Positions 62,931-64,000 of a DNA stretch of 64,000 nt are shown here, one piece after another. Numbering within the stretch: position 1 is the stretch's first letter; every line of letters begins with the position of its first letter. Position numbers and translations under genes: made by a program. The stretch is from Metabacillus litoralis (GTDB lineage Bacteria; Bacillota; Bacilli; Bacillales; Bacillaceae): NCBI RefSeq assembly GCF_007994985.1, contig NZ_VOQF01000005.1, forward strand, positions 434,001-498,000, in the 5' to 3' direction. The notes beneath the pieces were generated by a model. The model searched no databases and was not told the origin of the DNA. It was given only the letters and a program-made list of their open reading frames with translations.

Positions 62931-64000
62931 CAAACCAATAAAAGCGGATAGAAAGGAACAGATGGTGAACAAAGAGAATGCTCCACTGATTATTGTCAAT
63001 AACAATGGTAACATTGAATCCTTAAATATAGCTGCTGAGGATCTACTTGGGTACAGATTAATTGATATCAAGAACAGAGACGTTTCCTCTATTTTCACGA
63101 ATATAAATAGCAATGACTTATTGAATTCAACAGAAAAAATAATGGAAACAATGTTAAATGTAGAAAATACCCAAAGATCTGTGAATGTGCATTCTGAAAT
63201 CGTTGAACTGTTGGGCCAATCACTCACCTTTATTTATATTGAAGAACAAATTGAACAACAGCACTATTTTCAAAAAATCGAAACAGAGCTACAGGAATCT
63301 TTATCTGAATTGATTGACTTGAAATTTGCCTTAGATGAATCATCTATTGTTGCGATTACAAATCAAAAGGGGATTATTACATATGTTAATGAAACATTTT
63401 GTACGATCTCTAAATATACAAATGAGGAACTTATAGGTAATAGTCACAAAATTATCAATTCAGGTTACCATTCTAAAGAGTTTTTCAGAGATTTATGGAA
63501 CACTATTTCTTCTGGAAAGGTGTGGAAAGGAGAAATACGAAATAAAGCGAAAGATCATACTTATTATTGGGTAGATACTACGATTGTTCCGTTTTTAGAT
63601 AAGACAGGAAAGCCATATCAATATTTAGCTATTCGTAATGAGGTTACAGCTCGTAAACGTGCAGAAGAAGAATTGCAGCGAATGATGTCAAAACTAATTG
63701 GTATCCAGGAGGAAGAAAGAAAGAATATCTCTAGAGAGCTGCATGATGGGATTGGTCAGAATCTGTACAGTCTTCTTATCATGATCAATCGTTTAAGAAC
63801 AAATTCAAATCCAGATATAATTGAACAGATAGAAGTGGAAATCTCTACGATTATTGAAGAAATTAGACAAATTTCTTGGCAGCTAAGACCTTCTATACTT
63901 GATGATCTTGGGTTAGTTCCTGCTATCCGTTCTTTTGTAAATAAGTTTTCTGAGCATTATGGTTTTAAGACAAATTTTACATATAAATTGCAAAAACGAC
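62920..64000 (+). CDS. PAS-containing sensor histidine kinase, 5' part (cut by window edge)
   Basis: An open frame running off the right end. It starts with the ATG at 62920 inside the regulator gene, or with a GTG at 62965 that has a better RBS (AAAGGA). No membrane helix is seen. Two PAS-like regions lie near residues 15-100 and 128-245 (AITNQKGIITYVNETFCTIS, HTYYWVDTTIVPF). A HisKA_3 domain follows with His275 in SRELHDGIGQNLYSLL and RQISWQLRPSILDDLG. The HATPase domain is beyond the edge. It is the probable true partner of the NarL-type regulator. It is a cytosolic sensor, possibly of redox or oxygen. Confidence 0.88.
   Translation, partial: MEYSKPIKADRKEQMVNKENAPLIIVNNNGNIESLNIAAEDLLGYRLIDIKNRDVSSIFTNINSNDLLNSTEKIMETMLNVENTQRSVNVHSEIVELLGQSLTFIYIEEQIEQQHYFQKIETELQESLSELIDLKFALDESSIVAITNQKGIITYVNETFCTISKYTNEELIGNSHKIINSGYHSKEFFRDLWNTISSGKVWKGEIRNKAKDHTYYWVDTTIVPFLDKTGKPYQYLAIRNEVTARKRAEEELQRMMSKLIGIQEEERKNISRELHDGIGQNLYSLLIMINRLRTNSNPDIIEQIEVEISTIIEEIRQISWQLRPSILDDLGLVPAIRSFVNKFSEHYGFKTNFTYKLQKR

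Noticed and set aside
1-64000. tRNA, rRNA, prophage or integrative element
   Set aside because: Reading both strands showed no tRNA or rRNA gene, integrase, terminase or att-like direct repeats.

Overview
The window is A+T-rich chromosomal DNA from an endospore-forming member of the Bacillaceae. Much of the gene order matches the comP-comA to yugP part of the Bacillus subtilis chromosome: comP, comA, yuxO, mrpG to mrpA, yufS, yufK, yuxK, pbpD, kapD, kapB, kinB, patB, yugE, yugF, alaR-alaT, yugI, yuzA, yugJ, pgi, yugN, yugO, mstX and yugP. Strong Gram-positive ribosome binding sites, several TTG and GTG starts, and the sporulation-linked genes kinB, kapB, kapD and tgl fit this. The exact genus cannot be fixed by reading alone. 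I saw no rRNA, tRNA, prophage, integrase or CRISPR array.

Layout. 0-2.3 kb: the 3' part of the quorum-sensing kinase gene comP and its regulator comA, separated by a 143-bp palindromic repeat. 2.4-8.8 kb: yuxO, then the seven-gene Mrp Na+/H+ antiporter operon on the minus strand. 9-20.5 kb: small membrane and secreted proteins, penicillin-binding protein 4, the kap/kin sporulation genes, patB and yugEF, with two 346-bp elements that have terminal inverted repeats. 20.8-22.5 kb: the alanine regulator and aminotransferase pair. 22.9-25.1 kb: an ECF sigma factor with a large membrane partner. 25.2-32.2 kb: yugI to yugP, including three tandem 122-bp repeats and a Mistic (mstX) gene that overlaps a potassium channel gene.

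32.4-43.2 kb is a block that does not belong to the yug backbone. It encodes an Hpt-REC-GGDEF-REC diguanylate cyclase, a membrane-anchored HEAT-repeat protein, a processive family 2 glycosyltransferase, a 1087-residue membrane-anchored glycoside-hydrolase-like protein, a single-domain response regulator, and a hybrid histidine kinase with GAF and PAS regions. The first four genes overlap or nearly overlap. I read the block as a phosphorelay- and c-di-GMP-linked exopolysaccharide export system. It is the best candidate here for an undescribed system.

43.7-64 kb is mixed: yugU, transglutaminase (tgl), a metallo-beta-lactamase-fold hydrolase, a DUF2089/membrane pair, an IS1182-type transposase remnant, a MarR/MMPL exporter operon with a visible promoter and operator, a second GGDEF protein with a Cache-type sensor, a cold-shock gene, an OmpR-type two-component pair, a membrane-anchored PrsA-like foldase, a stand-alone trpB, a zinc alcohol dehydrogenase, and a NarL-type regulator set. 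In that last set a degenerate kinase-like protein precedes the regulator, and a PAS-containing kinase runs off the right edge.

Signalling is the main theme: five two-component regulators, six kinases or kinase-like proteins, two diguanylate cyclases and one ECF sigma factor lie in 64 kb. Several families of short non-coding repeats occupy many of the larger intergenic gaps.
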